Assembly (NCBI RefSeq): GCF_000144645.1
Contig: NC_014377.1
Location: 186,001 to 250,000 of the forward strand
Direction: 5' to 3'
DNA length: 64,000 nucleotides
From: Thermosediminibacter oceani DSM 16646
GTDB lineage: Bacteria; Bacillota; Thermosediminibacteria; Thermosediminibacterales; Thermosediminibacteraceae
Part shown: one piece after another, positions 16,765 to 24,881 of the stretch
Numbering within the stretch: the first letter of the stretch is position 1
How the letters are laid out: every line of letters starts with the position of its first letter
Program-made: the position numbers and the translations under genes
The notes under the pieces: model-generated
The model's input: only the letters and a program-made list of their open reading frames with translations
Told to the model about the DNA's origin: nothing
Databases searched by the model: none

Positions 16765-18384
16765 ATGAATTCGCTGGTGCTTCTTATACTCGGCGCTGTG
16801 CTCTTTCTGATAGCTTACGCGACTTACGGCGCCTACCTTGCTAGGCAGTGGGGACTCGATCCCTCAAGGAAAACCCCTGCCCACGAGCTCTACGACGGAG
16901 TGGACTACGTGCCCGCAAACCGCTATGTGCTGCTGGGACACCACTTCGCGTCCATAGCCGGTGCAGGTCCCATAGCCGGGCCGATACAGGCTGCGATCTT
17001 CGGGTGGCTGCCGGTGTACCTGTGGATCGTACTGGGCAGCATATTTGTGGGAGGGGTTCACGACTTCGGCTCCCTGCTGGCTTCCATTAGGCACAGGGGT
17101 AAATCGATCGGTGAAATCATAGAGGCCAACATTGGAACCAGCGGGAAAAAACTCTTTAACATATTTGCGTGGCTGACTCTCATACTGGTAGTGGCCGCCT
17201 TCGCCAGCATAACAGCAGAGGCTTTCGCAGCCACGCCGGCGGCGGGAACCGCTTCGGTTCTATTTATATTTATAGCCATGCTTTTCGGCCAGCTGGTATA
17301 CAGGAGAAACGCCGGACTTGCGGTATCCACCATAATAGGCGTGGCGCTCATCTTCCTGTCGGTGTGGATAGGCTATAGATACCCCTTTATGCAATTTGAT
17401 AAAACTAGCTGGCAGTATATACTGCTGGTGTACATTTTCTTCGCCTCGGTACTTCCTGTCTGGCTCCTGCTTCAGCCCAGGGATTATCTGAATTCCTTCC
17501 TGCTTTACGCCATGCTGATAGGAGGCGCCATAGGAATAATCCTCATGCACCCCACCCTGCAGCTCAGTCCTTTCAAAGGATTTACAGTTTTAACCGGTGC
17601 CGGTGCCCAGTACCTTTTCCCGATGGTCTTTGTAACCGTAGCCTGCGGTGCCTGTTCCGGATTCCACTCACTGGTGGGTTCCGGGACTACGTCCAAGCAG
17701 CTCTCCAGTGAAAACGACGCCAGGTTCGTCGGATACGGCGCCATGCTCATAGAGGGCTTTCTGGCAATAGTAGCACTGATTTCTGTGGCCTACGTTTCCA
17801 AAGCCGAGGGCAGCCCGGCGGAAGTTTTCGCCAACGGCGTCGCCGAATTCATGACCTCTTTCGGCGTTCCGGCGGATTTCGGCAAAGTGTTCATAACCCT
17901 GGCTTTTACGGCCTTCGCGCTTACAAGCCTTGACACTGCCACAAGGCTCGCCAGGTATATATTCCAGGAATATTTTGAGACCGAAGACGGCAAGAGAAGT
18001 TTGCTCACCGATAAGTACGTGGCGACACTGATTACCATATTCGTAGCCTACCTGCTCGTGACATACGGATACCAGAAAATATGGCCCATATTCGGTTCGG
18101 CTAACCAGCTACTATCGGCGCTGGCGCTGCTTGCACTAACCGCCTGGTTTGTCAGGACCCGCAGGAATCCGGTTATGACCTTCATACCCATGATCTGGAT
18201 GTTTGCCGTGACGCTGTCGGCTACCGTGCTCCTGATGAAGAATTTTTATGTTGCCCGAAATTACGTCCTGGTCGTCCTGGCGGCAGCCCTGTTCGTGCTC
18301 GCCATTATCCTCATGGCGGTAACATACACCACCCTTAAAGGGGCGAAAAAATCTGAGAAAGGCACCACTTTTAAAGCGGGATAA
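16765..18384 (+). CDS. cstA: CstA-family transporter (pyruvate or peptide uptake)
   Basis: The 539-residue membrane protein has about 15 hydrophobic helices and the CstA signatures: HFASIAGAGPIAGPIQAA near residue 60, VGGVHDFGSLLASIRHRG near 95, and CGACSGFHSLVGSGTTSKQL near 295. It is the shorter CstA form without the long C-terminal extension. CstA and BtsT import peptides or pyruvate. A LytS/LytTR-type system lies just downstream, and in Escherichia coli the related BtsS/BtsR senses pyruvate and drives btsT, so a pyruvate-uptake role is inferred. The start has GGGAGGCGG. Confidence 0.9.
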   Translation: MNSLVLLILGAVLFLIAYATYGAYLARQWGLDPSRKTPAHELYDGVDYVPANRYVLLGHHFASIAGAGPIAGPIQAAIFGWLPVYLWIVLGSIFVGGVHDFGSLLASIRHRGKSIGEIIEANIGTSGKKLFNIFAWLTLILVVAAFASITAEAFAATPAAGTASVLFIFIAMLFGQLVYRRNAGLAVSTIIGVALIFLSVWIGYRYPFMQFDKTSWQYILLVYIFFASVLPVWLLLQPRDYLNSFLLYAMLIGGAIGIILMHPTLQLSPFKGFTVLTGAGAQYLFPMVFVTVACGACSGFHSLVGSGTTSKQLSSENDARFVGYGAMLIEGFLAIVALISVAYVSKAEGSPAEVFANGVAEFMTSFGVPADFGKVFITLAFTAFALTSLDTATRLARYIFQEYFETEDGKRSLLTDKYVATLITIFVAYLLVTYGYQKIWPIFGSANQLLSALALLALTAWFVRTRRNPVMTFIPMIWMFAVTLSATVLLMKNFYVARNYVLVVLAAALFVLAIILMAVTYTTLKGAKKSEKGTTFKAG

Positions 18385-18401
18385 ATCGTTCTTCAGCTGA
18401 A

Positions 18402-18434
18402 GAGGTGGATTTTGATCCACCTCCTTCTGTTTTT
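18402..18434 (+). terminator. Intrinsic terminator of cstA
   Basis: GAGGTGGAT (18402-18410) pairs with ATCCACCTC (18415-18423) around a TTTG loop, followed by CTTCTGTTTTT. Confidence 0.8.
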
Positions 18435-18461
18435 AAAAGATAGGAGGTGAATGTATTTTTT

Positions 18462-18962
18462 ATGGATTCTGGGAAGTACCTGGAGATGTTGAGCAAGCGG
18501 CTGAAACCCTACTTCGACTTAGAGAAGAAACGAATAATTTCCGGCGAGAGAGCGGACCTCTTTGCGAGATGCCACGTGAAACACGTCAGGACTTTTTTGA
18601 CGCCGAAGGACGTGATCGACTCCTACGAGACCAATGAATACTTTGTGGTTAAGATCTTTGAGGGGAAGTTAAAGGAAGAGGCATTATTTTTATTTGATAC
18701 ATTTTTGAAAGATATAATGAAAATATACGTTACGCCCGGGGACGGGCATATGTGCAGCATAATAAACGGGGTTATGGTGCTGGAGGAAGGGCTGGACGGA
18801 GAGGTTGAGAAAAAGATCCGAGGCTACTCCTATGAGAAGAGCTACCTTTTTTCGCTGAAAGGGTGGAGCCGCATCAATCTTGCAGCAGTGGACCTGAAAA
18901 GCGGCCGGATAATACCGAGCCGCGGCGCCAAAAAGCTCGAGAAGCTTTTAATGCCGGGATAA
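18462..18962 (+). CDS. Unrecognised protein between cstA and its presumed regulators
   Basis: A soluble protein of 166 residues that I do not recognise. It is mixed alpha/beta with a central acidic stretch (FEGKLKEEALFLFDTFLKDI) and a basic C-terminus, without signal peptide or membrane helix. Two Cys residues, in FARCHVKH and HMCSIING, could bind metal. ATG 18462 is used; AGGAGG (18442-18447) is 14 bases away, while GTG 18447 overlaps that site. It lies between cstA and the LytS-like kinase in the same direction, so it may belong to the same sensing system. No function is proposed. Confidence 0.65.
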   Translation: MDSGKYLEMLSKRLKPYFDLEKKRIISGERADLFARCHVKHVRTFLTPKDVIDSYETNEYFVVKIFEGKLKEEALFLFDTFLKDIMKIYVTPGDGHMCSIINGVMVLEEGLDGEVEKKIRGYSYEKSYLFSLKGWSRINLAAVDLKSGRIIPSRGAKKLEKLLMPG

Positions 18963-19043
18963 AGTATTAAATTGTAATTTTTGAAAAAATATGCCTTATA
19001 TGATATATTTATATTGGACGGGCTTTTCGGGAGTTGAAGATCG

Positions 19044-20774
19044 ATGGTCTATTCGATTCTGGCGGGACTCGCCGACAGGCTGGGGCTTTTTATCGTCATA
19101 GCCTACCTTCTTTCGAAAAACAGAGCTTTCAAAAATCTGATATTGAAGCACCGGGTATCGCTGCTGGATAAAATCCTGCTCTCAGCTGTATTCGGTGCTT
19201 TTGGCATACTGGGAACTTATATGGGAATCCCGGTCTACGGGGCTCTTGCCAACTCAAGAGCTGTGGGAGTTATAATTGGAGGGCTTCTCGGCGGTCCCCT
19301 TGTGGGAGTTTTGTCCGGGTTTGTAGCGGGCTTTCACCGGTGGGCCATAGATGTAGGCGGTTTTACGGCGCTGGCCTGCGGCCTCTCTACTTTCACCGAA
19401 GGAACCATAGCGGGGCTGCTGCACAGAAAATTGAACCACGGTAAAATATGCTGGAAGACGGCGTTATTCATCGGCATGGCCCTGGAGCTTTTACAGATGG
19501 TCATAATTCTGCTGGTGGCAAAGCCCTTTTCGGCGGCGCTGGCCCTGGTGAAGGTTATAGGGTTTCCGATGACCTCCGTCAACGCCATCGGCATCGCAAT
19601 ATTCATAATAATAGTTGAAAACATATTCCGGGAACAGGAAAGGGTAGGAGCTTACCAGGCTCAGCTGGCTCTCGATATAGCTTCGGAAACGCTGCCCTAT
19701 TTAAGGCAGGGGCTGAGTGAGTTTTCGGCTTACAGGACCGCCAAGATCATATATGAGAAGGCGGACTACGATGCCGTTGCTATAACCGATAACAGGCAAA
19801 TCCTAGCGCATATCGGTGTGGGCGAGGACCACCACAGGAACGGTCTGAAGGTGTTGACCCGGGCCACCCGAAGGGCGCTGGAAACCGGTGAATGCCAGAT
19901 AGCCTCGAATAAAGAAGAGATAGAGTGTTCTAACGGTGAATGTCCTCTGAAGTCGGCTGTGATCGTGCCGCTCGTGGAAAAGGACCGGGTGATAGGCTGT
20001 CTGAAGCTGTACAGGACCAGGGACAACAGCATTACCAGCATCGATATCAGGCTGGCCCAGGGTCTTGCCCAGCTCTTCTCAACTCAGCTGGAACTTTCCA
20101 GGATGGAACACCAGGCCAGGCTGCTGGCAAAGGCGGAACTCAGAGCGCTGCAGTCCCAGATAAACCCCCATTTTCTTTTTAACGCTTTAAATACAATTGT
20201 TTCAATCTGCCGCAAGGATCCCGAACAGGCCAGGGCTCTCCTGATATATCTGGGCGAATTTTTCCGAAAGAACCTGAGTTCGGGCAGAGAACTGGTTCCT
20301 CTTGAGCAGGAGATAGAGCACGTCAAGGCGTACCTGGCTATCGAACAGGCTAGGTTCGGTGAGCGCTTGAAAGTGGTCTTTGAAATAGACCCGGTCACCG
20401 GCGTGATGGTGCCCCCGCTCATCCTGCAGCCTCTGGTTGAAAACGCCGTTAAACACGGCCTGCTTCCCAAAAAGGAAGGCGGCACGGTGATCATTAAGGC
20501 AAAAAACGTCACCGGTGGTATGGAGATAACCGTAGCCGATGACGGGATGGGTATGGACGAGGATACGTTGAAAGGCATACTTTTGCATAGAGTGTCATCA
20601 GACAGGATTGGCCTGTGCAACGTCAACGAGCGGCTGGAGAGCCTTTACGGCGAGGAGAGCCGGTTAAAGGTCTCGTCGAAGCCCATGCTGGGCACCGTGG
20701 TGAAATTCTTCATCCCGGCCGCCGCAGAGAACTGGAGGGAGGCTGATGGAGCTTACGGTGCTACTGGTAGATGA
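19044..20774 (+). CDS. LytS/BtsS-type sensor histidine kinase
   Basis: The 576-residue protein has an N-terminal 5TMR-LYT membrane sensor (about residues 1-200, with GGLLGGPLVGVLSGFVAGFHR in part), a GAF-like domain (about 215-345), then a His_kinase domain with the phospho-acceptor in QINPHFLFNALN and an HATPase (NAVKHGLL, ADDGMGMD). This is the architecture of LytS, YpdA and BtsS, which sense small carboxylates or membrane state. The response regulator gene overlaps its 3' end by 29 bases. Proximity to cstA suggests that pyruvate or a similar acid is the signal. Confidence 0.88.
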   Translation: MVYSILAGLADRLGLFIVIAYLLSKNRAFKNLILKHRVSLLDKILLSAVFGAFGILGTYMGIPVYGALANSRAVGVIIGGLLGGPLVGVLSGFVAGFHRWAIDVGGFTALACGLSTFTEGTIAGLLHRKLNHGKICWKTALFIGMALELLQMVIILLVAKPFSAALALVKVIGFPMTSVNAIGIAIFIIIVENIFREQERVGAYQAQLALDIASETLPYLRQGLSEFSAYRTAKIIYEKADYDAVAITDNRQILAHIGVGEDHHRNGLKVLTRATRRALETGECQIASNKEEIECSNGECPLKSAVIVPLVEKDRVIGCLKLYRTRDNSITSIDIRLAQGLAQLFSTQLELSRMEHQARLLAKAELRALQSQINPHFLFNALNTIVSICRKDPEQARALLIYLGEFFRKNLSSGRELVPLEQEIEHVKAYLAIEQARFGERLKVVFEIDPVTGVMVPPLILQPLVENAVKHGLLPKKEGGTVIIKAKNVTGGMEITVADDGMGMDEDTLKGILLHRVSSDRIGLCNVNERLESLYGEESRLKVSSKPMLGTVVKFFIPAAAENWREADGAYGATGR

Positions 20775-21510
20775 CGAAAGCCCCGCCCGCGACGAACTCC
20801 GCTACCTTCTGGAAGCTTACCCGGAGATAAACGTGGTGGGCGAGGCCTCTTCGGGGCAGGAGGCCATCGACAAGATTATCGAGCTCAACCCCGATGTGGT
20901 CTTCCTTGATATAAAGCTCTGGGATATGGACGGCTTTGAGGTGGCCAGGCGGGTTTTTGAAAAGGGGAGAACTCCGTTTATAATATTCGCTACCGCTCAC
21001 GACGAGTACGCGGTAAAGGCCTTCGAGGTAAACGCTCTGGATTACATACTGAAGCCCTTTTCCGCCGGCAGGCTGGAAAAGACAGTGCAGAAAATCATAG
21101 ATATATTCAAAAACCAGAGAAAGAGAGAAGGAGTCCTGAGGATTTCCGAGTATCTCGGGATGAGAGAAAAGCCTTCGTGCAACAAGTTATCCTTTTGGAA
21201 GAACGAAAGGATATACCTTATATGCCCTGAAGATATATGCTACTGCGTAGCCGTTGAAAAGGGAAGCATAGTAAAGGCAAAACAGGGCGAATTCAACACC
21301 ACCTCTACCCTTTCCGAACTGGAGAAAAAAATAAACAGCCCGAATTTTTTCAGGACCCACAAGAGTTATCTCGTGAACCTGGACAGGGTCAAGGAGATAA
21401 TACCCTGGTTTAACGGTACGTTTATCCTTTCCATTCAGGGATATGAAAAAGATGAAGTGCCTGTAAGCCGCCGCCAGGCCAGGATACTCAGAAGACTGTT
21501 TGATATATAG
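20746..21510 (+). CDS. LytTR-family response regulator
   Basis: The 254-residue protein has a receiver domain with Asp9-Asp10, phospho-acceptor Asp55 (VFLDIKLWD) and the Lys in YILKPFSAG, then a short linker and a C-terminal LytTR DNA-binding domain (about 150-252, with FFRTHKSYLVNLDRVKEI). It starts within the end of the kinase gene, so the two are coupled. LytTR regulators bind pairs of direct repeats; the likely target is the upstream cstA. The start ATG 20746 follows GGAGG. Confidence 0.9.
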   Translation: MELTVLLVDDESPARDELRYLLEAYPEINVVGEASSGQEAIDKIIELNPDVVFLDIKLWDMDGFEVARRVFEKGRTPFIIFATAHDEYAVKAFEVNALDYILKPFSAGRLEKTVQKIIDIFKNQRKREGVLRISEYLGMREKPSCNKLSFWKNERIYLICPEDICYCVAVEKGSIVKAKQGEFNTTSTLSELEKKINSPNFFRTHKSYLVNLDRVKEIIPWFNGTFILSIQGYEKDEVPVSRRQARILRRLFDI

Positions 21511-21609
21511 CCGGGAACGCTGTTGGATGCGCGACGCTGCCTTGCGGTTACTTTTTCCTCGAAGCGCTGTCGGCAGAGAACGTTATCAGCAAAAAATTTT
21601 AAAAACCCT

Positions 21610-21639
21610 TTGCATAACCCCCACCCGATGTGGTAAAAT
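21610..21639 (+). promoter_or_regulatory. Promoter of the ferredoxin gene
   Basis: TTGCAT (21610-21615) and TAAAAT (21634-21639) are separated by 18 bases, about 30 bases before the start codon. Confidence 0.6.
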
Positions 21640-21672
21640 ATACAAAGAAATTTAGTAGAGGAGGTATTTTCC

Positions 21673-21861
21673 TTGAAGCTCTATGTTGATCAAGACCTCT
21701 GTATAAGCTGCGGACTCTGCATTGATGCTTGTCCGTCCGTTTTCAGCTGGAATGATGAAGGAAAATCTGTGGCCATCGATGGCGAAGTTCCAGCCGATGC
21801 TGAAAACGAGGCGAGAGAAGCTTTAGAAAACTGCCCAACAGAAGCTATCAAAGAGGCGTAA
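21673..21861 (+). CDS. Single-cluster [4Fe-4S] ferredoxin
   Basis: The 62-residue protein has the cluster ligands Cys in CISCGLC (CxxCxxC) plus CP at the end of that helix (DACP), and a distant NCPTEAI at the C-terminus. The acidic middle insert and single cluster match the small Thermotoga/Clostridium-type ferredoxins with one [4Fe-4S], low-potential centre. It is a cytosolic electron carrier. The start is TTG 21673 with GAGGAGG upstream. It has its own promoter and terminator, so it is monocistronic. Confidence 0.9.
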   Translation: MKLYVDQDLCISCGLCIDACPSVFSWNDEGKSVAIDGEVPADAENEAREALENCPTEAIKEA

Positions 21862-21870
21862 TAGATAATA

Positions 21871-21905
21871 AAAAAACCAGGCCCAAGCGGGTCTGGTTTT
21901 TTTAT
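21871..21905 (+). terminator. Intrinsic terminator of the ferredoxin gene
   Basis: AAAAAACCAGGCCC (21871-21884) pairs with GGGTCTGGTTTTTT (21889-21902) over 14 bp with one G-U wobble and an AAGC loop, followed by T and ATT. Confidence 0.88.
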
Positions 21906-21931
21906 TGGGAAAACTTTTGTAAATCGAGGTT

Positions 21932-21947
21932 GAAACTATATAGTTTC
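21932..21947. repeat. Perfect 16-bp palindrome GAAACTATATAGTTTC
   Basis: A perfect palindrome in the 227-base spacer between the ferredoxin terminator and the end of ddl. With one mismatch it extends to GTTGAAACTA / TAGTTTCGAC. It follows a terminator and is not near a recognised promoter. The rest of the spacer (21948-22132) shows no gene I trust; a GACCA/TGGTC pair around a T-rich loop at about 22081-22107 may help end ddl transcription. Confidence 0.4.
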
Positions 21948-22132
21948 GACATAAGGGATAGCCTATTCGATTATCGCAATCTTACTGATGAGCCGGTACG
22001 ACAAAGGGGGATAAATAGTAATAACATGCCGAAAGGTTATAACACATTCTTACATATTTCCCGGGTAATATTAGATAATTCGACCAAATATTTTTCTTTT
22101 TGTGGTCAAACGTGAAACAAAAATTTTTTAAA

Positions 22133-23227
22133 TTATAAAGTTAGCTTTAATGCATGTTTTTGGTGGTGTCTTTCAATAGCCAGCTCAATCAACCTGTCGA
22201 TGAGCTCTTTATACGGCAGTCCCGATGCCTCCCACAGCTTGGGATACATGCTTATCTTTGTAAAACCCGGAATAGTGTTGAGCTCGTTTATATAGGCTAC
22301 GCCCGTAATCTTGCTGATAAGGAAATCCACCCTGGCCATAACGGTGCAGTCCAGAGCTTTATACGCCCTCACCGCAAGGTTGCGGATCTTTTCGGTTTCT
22401 TCCGCGGCAAGCGGGGCGGGTATTAAAAGTTTGGACTTGCCGCCGTCGAAGTACTTAGCGGTATAGCTGTAAAATTCCTCGCTGGGGATGATTTCTCCCG
22501 GCACGGAAGCCACGGGGTCATCGTTGCCGAGAACGGAACACTCGATTTCCCTCGCCGGGATAAACCTTTCGACCAGCAGTTTCCTGTCGAATTCCGCGGC
22601 ATGCATGATGGCGTTTTTGAGTTCTTCTCTGTCATGGGCTTTGGTGATTCCCACGCTGGAGCCCAGGTTGGCCGGCTTTACAAAGCATGGATATCCAAAG
22701 GATTTTTCGACTTCCTCCACCATTTCCGTGAGCTTGTGCGGCAGGTCCTTCTTGTAAAAAACTTTGAAGTCCACTACCGGGAGGCCTTCCTGTTTCAACA
22801 GCTTTTTTGTATATACCTTATCCATGCAGACCGCCGATGGACCCACACCGCTGCTCACGTAAGGGATGTTCATGAGTTCGAAAACGCCCTGGACCGTGCC
22901 GTCTTCGCCGTGCGGGCCGTGCAGCACGGGGAAAATAACGTCGAGGTGATACCTGGTCTCAATGCCGTCTTTTAGGGTAATTGCGCATTTGTAACCCGTA
23001 TCCGGGGGGAGAAAGGCAGGTATGGCCTCATCGACCCAGGTGCCGTCCTGTATTTTTGAAACATCTCCTAAAAACACATGCCATCTGCCGTCCTTGGTTA
23101 TGCCTATAGGTACAATGTCGTATTTTGATTTATCCATGGCATTTATTATGGATGTGGCCGACATCAGTGATACTTCATACTCACCCGATTGCCCTCCAAA
23201 GACAACGCCTACCTTTAATTTTTCCAT
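22133..23227 (-). CDS. ddl: D-alanine--D-alanine ligase
   Basis: The 364-residue ATP-grasp enzyme joins two D-Ala for peptidoglycan. It has the family start [19 protein letters not shown], the [16 protein letters not shown] segment, the ATP-binding Lys in [14 protein letters not shown], and the metal-binding ARVDFL and [12 protein letters not shown] near the C-terminus. The omega-loop region has [10 protein letters not shown], the Tyr-containing form of true D-Ala--D-Ala ligases and not the His form of D-lactate VanA types. It is monocistronic on the minus strand. Length is normal. Confidence 0.93.
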   Translation of the reverse strand: MEKLKVGVVFGGQSGEYEVSLMSATSIINAMDKSKYDIVPIGITKDGRWHVFLGDVSKIQDGTWVDEAIPAFLPPDTGYKCAITLKDGIETRYHLDVIFPVLHGPHGEDGTVQGVFELMNIPYVSSGVGPSAVCMDKVYTKKLLKQEGLPVVDFKVFYKKDLPHKLTEMVEEVEKSFGYPCFVKPANLGSSVGITKAHDREELKNAIMHAAEFDRKLLVERFIPAREIECSVLGNDDPVASVPGEIIPSEEFYSYTAKYFDGGKSKLLIPAPLAAEETEKIRNLAVRAYKALDCTVMARVDFLISKITGVAYINELNTIPGFTKISMYPKLWEASGLPYKELIDRLIELAIERHHQKHALKLTL

Positions 23228-23483
23228 CAGAAAGCACTTCCTTTCTCGTAATCTCGAATAAAAATTGACCGCAAGTTAAATTTCAATAAATTTCAATTAT
23301 TATTTTATTCATCTAATCGGTACAAAAAAACATCTTACAACATTATAGCAGAATTTAATATTGCTAAGTTCTTGGGCTCATAAAAAATTAACGATTTAAT
23401 AATCTTTATTTAACGTATTGCGCTTATACTAAATATAATAAAAATGAAAAGTATTATCGAAAAATGGAGGGAGTGATATAAAT

Positions 23484-23630
23484 ATGGAGAAAAACCGCAT
23501 ACGCGTTCTGGAAGAAGAGAGGGATAGGCTGCTGACCCAGTGGATGAAGAACAAGGAGAATAGGATTAAACTTCTGGTGCGAATAATGGAACTGGAAGAA
23601 CAAATAGAGGCTCTCAAAAACTCGGCATAA
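23484..23630 (+). CDS. 48-residue basic/acidic coiled-coil protein
   Basis: ATG 23484 follows GGAGGGAGTG, and the frame gives 48 residues: MEKNRIRVLEEERDRLL at the start, a linker with WMKNKENR, then IMELEEQIEALK. Heptad spacing of Leu/Ile/Met suggests an alpha-helical hairpin or coiled coil. There is no Cys and no membrane segment. A terminator follows nine bases after the stop, so it is a discrete gene. It resembles Spo0E-like two-helix phosphatases in size, but the SQELDxxI signature is not present, so that name is not given. Function unknown. Confidence 0.6.
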   Translation: MEKNRIRVLEEERDRLLTQWMKNKENRIKLLVRIMELEEQIEALKNSA

Positions 23631-23638
23631 AAATTTTA

Positions 23639-23660
23639 AACCCCATTCGGGGTTATTTAT
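23639..23660. terminator. Bidirectional terminator between the small coiled-coil gene and the HEPN gene
   Basis: AACCCC (23639-23644) pairs with GGGGTT (23649-23654) around ATTC, with T-rich sequence on the right (ATTTATTTTT) and A-rich sequence on the left. Confidence 0.7.
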
Positions 23661-24072
23661 TTTTGGGGAGAATGACCTTTTCAGCTGCCTCTATAACCGT
23701 TTTTAGGTCGCCGTAAGCTTTTTCCGCATCTTCCCGCGTGTACTCCAGCGTGGGAATAAAGTCAACGTCACCGTAAAAAGAAAATTCTCTTTCTTTCCTG
23801 AGCCATTTTGAAATGGAAGCTAGTTTATCAACCCGTTCTGCGACTTCAGCGGGCAGTTTATCCCGGTATTCAAATAAAAGGTAGCCTACATCGTGCTGTT
23901 TGGGCGGTTCTACGCCGATTTTTCTCAATATTCCTTTTAACGCGAGTTCTACTGCTTCCTGGGCTTCCCTTATAATATCAGAGTAGGCTTCTTCCTCCAG
24001 CAGGAATTTTATCATTTTCAGACGAACTCTAGCCTTTTGCAGATAGCTTTCCGCCAGTGTGACATTGGTCAT
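23653..24072 (-). CDS. HEPN-domain protein (toxin partner of the MNT protein)
   Basis: The 139-residue helical protein is of the HEPN type (PF05168-like): VELALKGILRKIG followed by KQHDVGYLLFEYRDKL, and a second half with WLRKEREFSFYG. Many HEPN proteins are RNases paired with an MNT nucleotidyltransferase antitoxin. The canonical RxxxxxH catalytic motif is not clear, so it may be a binding variant. The start overlaps the stop of the MNT gene by four bases (ATGA), which means coupled translation. Its 3' end lies in the bidirectional terminator. Confidence 0.82.
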   Translation of the reverse strand: MTNVTLAESYLQKARVRLKMIKFLLEEEAYSDIIREAQEAVELALKGILRKIGVEPPKQHDVGYLLFEYRDKLPAEVAERVDKLASISKWLRKEREFSFYGDVDFIPTLEYTREDAEKAYGDLKTVIEAAEKVILPKNK

Positions 24073-24560
24073 ATATCAAACACCTCGCCGTGCTTATAGT
24101 CGGGTTTCAGCACCCAGTGCCATCGCTCTCCGGTTACGACCTTTTTTGCACCCAATCGCTTGAGCTTTGAAGAAAATTCCTGTAAAAACCGGGTAAAGAA
24201 ATTTTCCCTGTCGTAAAGTATTAATGCATCGTCGATCATATCTAGAAAAAGAAGGCTTCCGGCAAATACCTCTTCCGGAGTTTTTATGACCGGAGAAAGG
24301 TAGGTGTTGATCCCGATCTTTCTGAGGCTGTCCATCCACGGAATTAGGAGTTCTTCAACTTTTGCGAACTGTTCCATGCGCTTGAGCCGTCCGGAGGGGA
24401 GATTCCGGGCTACAATCAAAAGGTCTATATCGGAATCCGGGTTAGGTGTCCCCCTCGCCACGGAACCGAAAACGGCTAGCGTTATCAAGTCTTCGCCGTA
24501 AATCTTACGGCAGGCTTCCAGCACTCTATTCAGGGTGTTGCTAAAACTTTCCAAGAGCAC
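24069..24560 (-). CDS. MNT-type nucleotidyltransferase (antitoxin partner)
   Basis: The 163-residue protein carries a minimal nucleotidyltransferase domain: VFGSVARGTPNPDSDIDLLIV has the GS and the two Asp (DxD) that bind metal and NTP. In HEPN/MNT modules this enzyme neutralises the HEPN toxin by adding AMP to it. It has about 60 more C-terminal residues than the smallest MNT proteins, ending in a basic region (KLKRLGAKKVVTGERWHW). It is the first gene of the two-gene minus-strand operon. Confidence 0.85.
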   Translation of the reverse strand: MLLESFSNTLNRVLEACRKIYGEDLITLAVFGSVARGTPNPDSDIDLLIVARNLPSGRLKRMEQFAKVEELLIPWMDSLRKIGINTYLSPVIKTPEEVFAGSLLFLDMIDDALILYDRENFFTRFLQEFSSKLKRLGAKKVVTGERWHWVLKPDYKHGEVFDI

Positions 24561-24881
24561 GGTTCAAACACCCTTTCCGCATACGGATTTCGCTCCAATC
24601 AACTTCGATCGAAGAGCCTCTTTTTTGTCTAATGTAAAAATATTATATCATATAAAAAGTGCAACAACAATTTAACCGGTTTGTGGTATAATCATAAGAA
24701 ATGAATGACGAATAGGGCATTTTCCTCGAACATTACAGCGTTAGTTGGGTCTGGCCGATAAGCTTTTTTATCGCTTTTGGGGCAACGAGCATGTTCGTTT
24801 TGAACATGGTTGATAAAGGGCGGGTTTCTCCGGCACAGAGCAAAGCTTACTTTGGAAGAAAACTAAAATTAAACGGGAGTG
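24561..24881 (+). promoter_or_regulatory. Spacer with an extended -10 promoter upstream of the alcohol dehydrogenase
   Basis: TGGTATAAT (24684-24692) is an extended -10; no good -35 is present, as allowed for that class. A leader of about 180 bases would follow. Inside it, one frame reads a hydrophobic stretch (WPISFFIAFGATSMFVLNMV) from about 24740, but with no start site, so no gene is called. Confidence 0.4.

Noticed and set aside
21930-22115. 61-codon frame after the ferredoxin terminator
   Set aside because: It begins inside the palindrome, has no ribosome site, and its composition is unlike the neighbouring genes.
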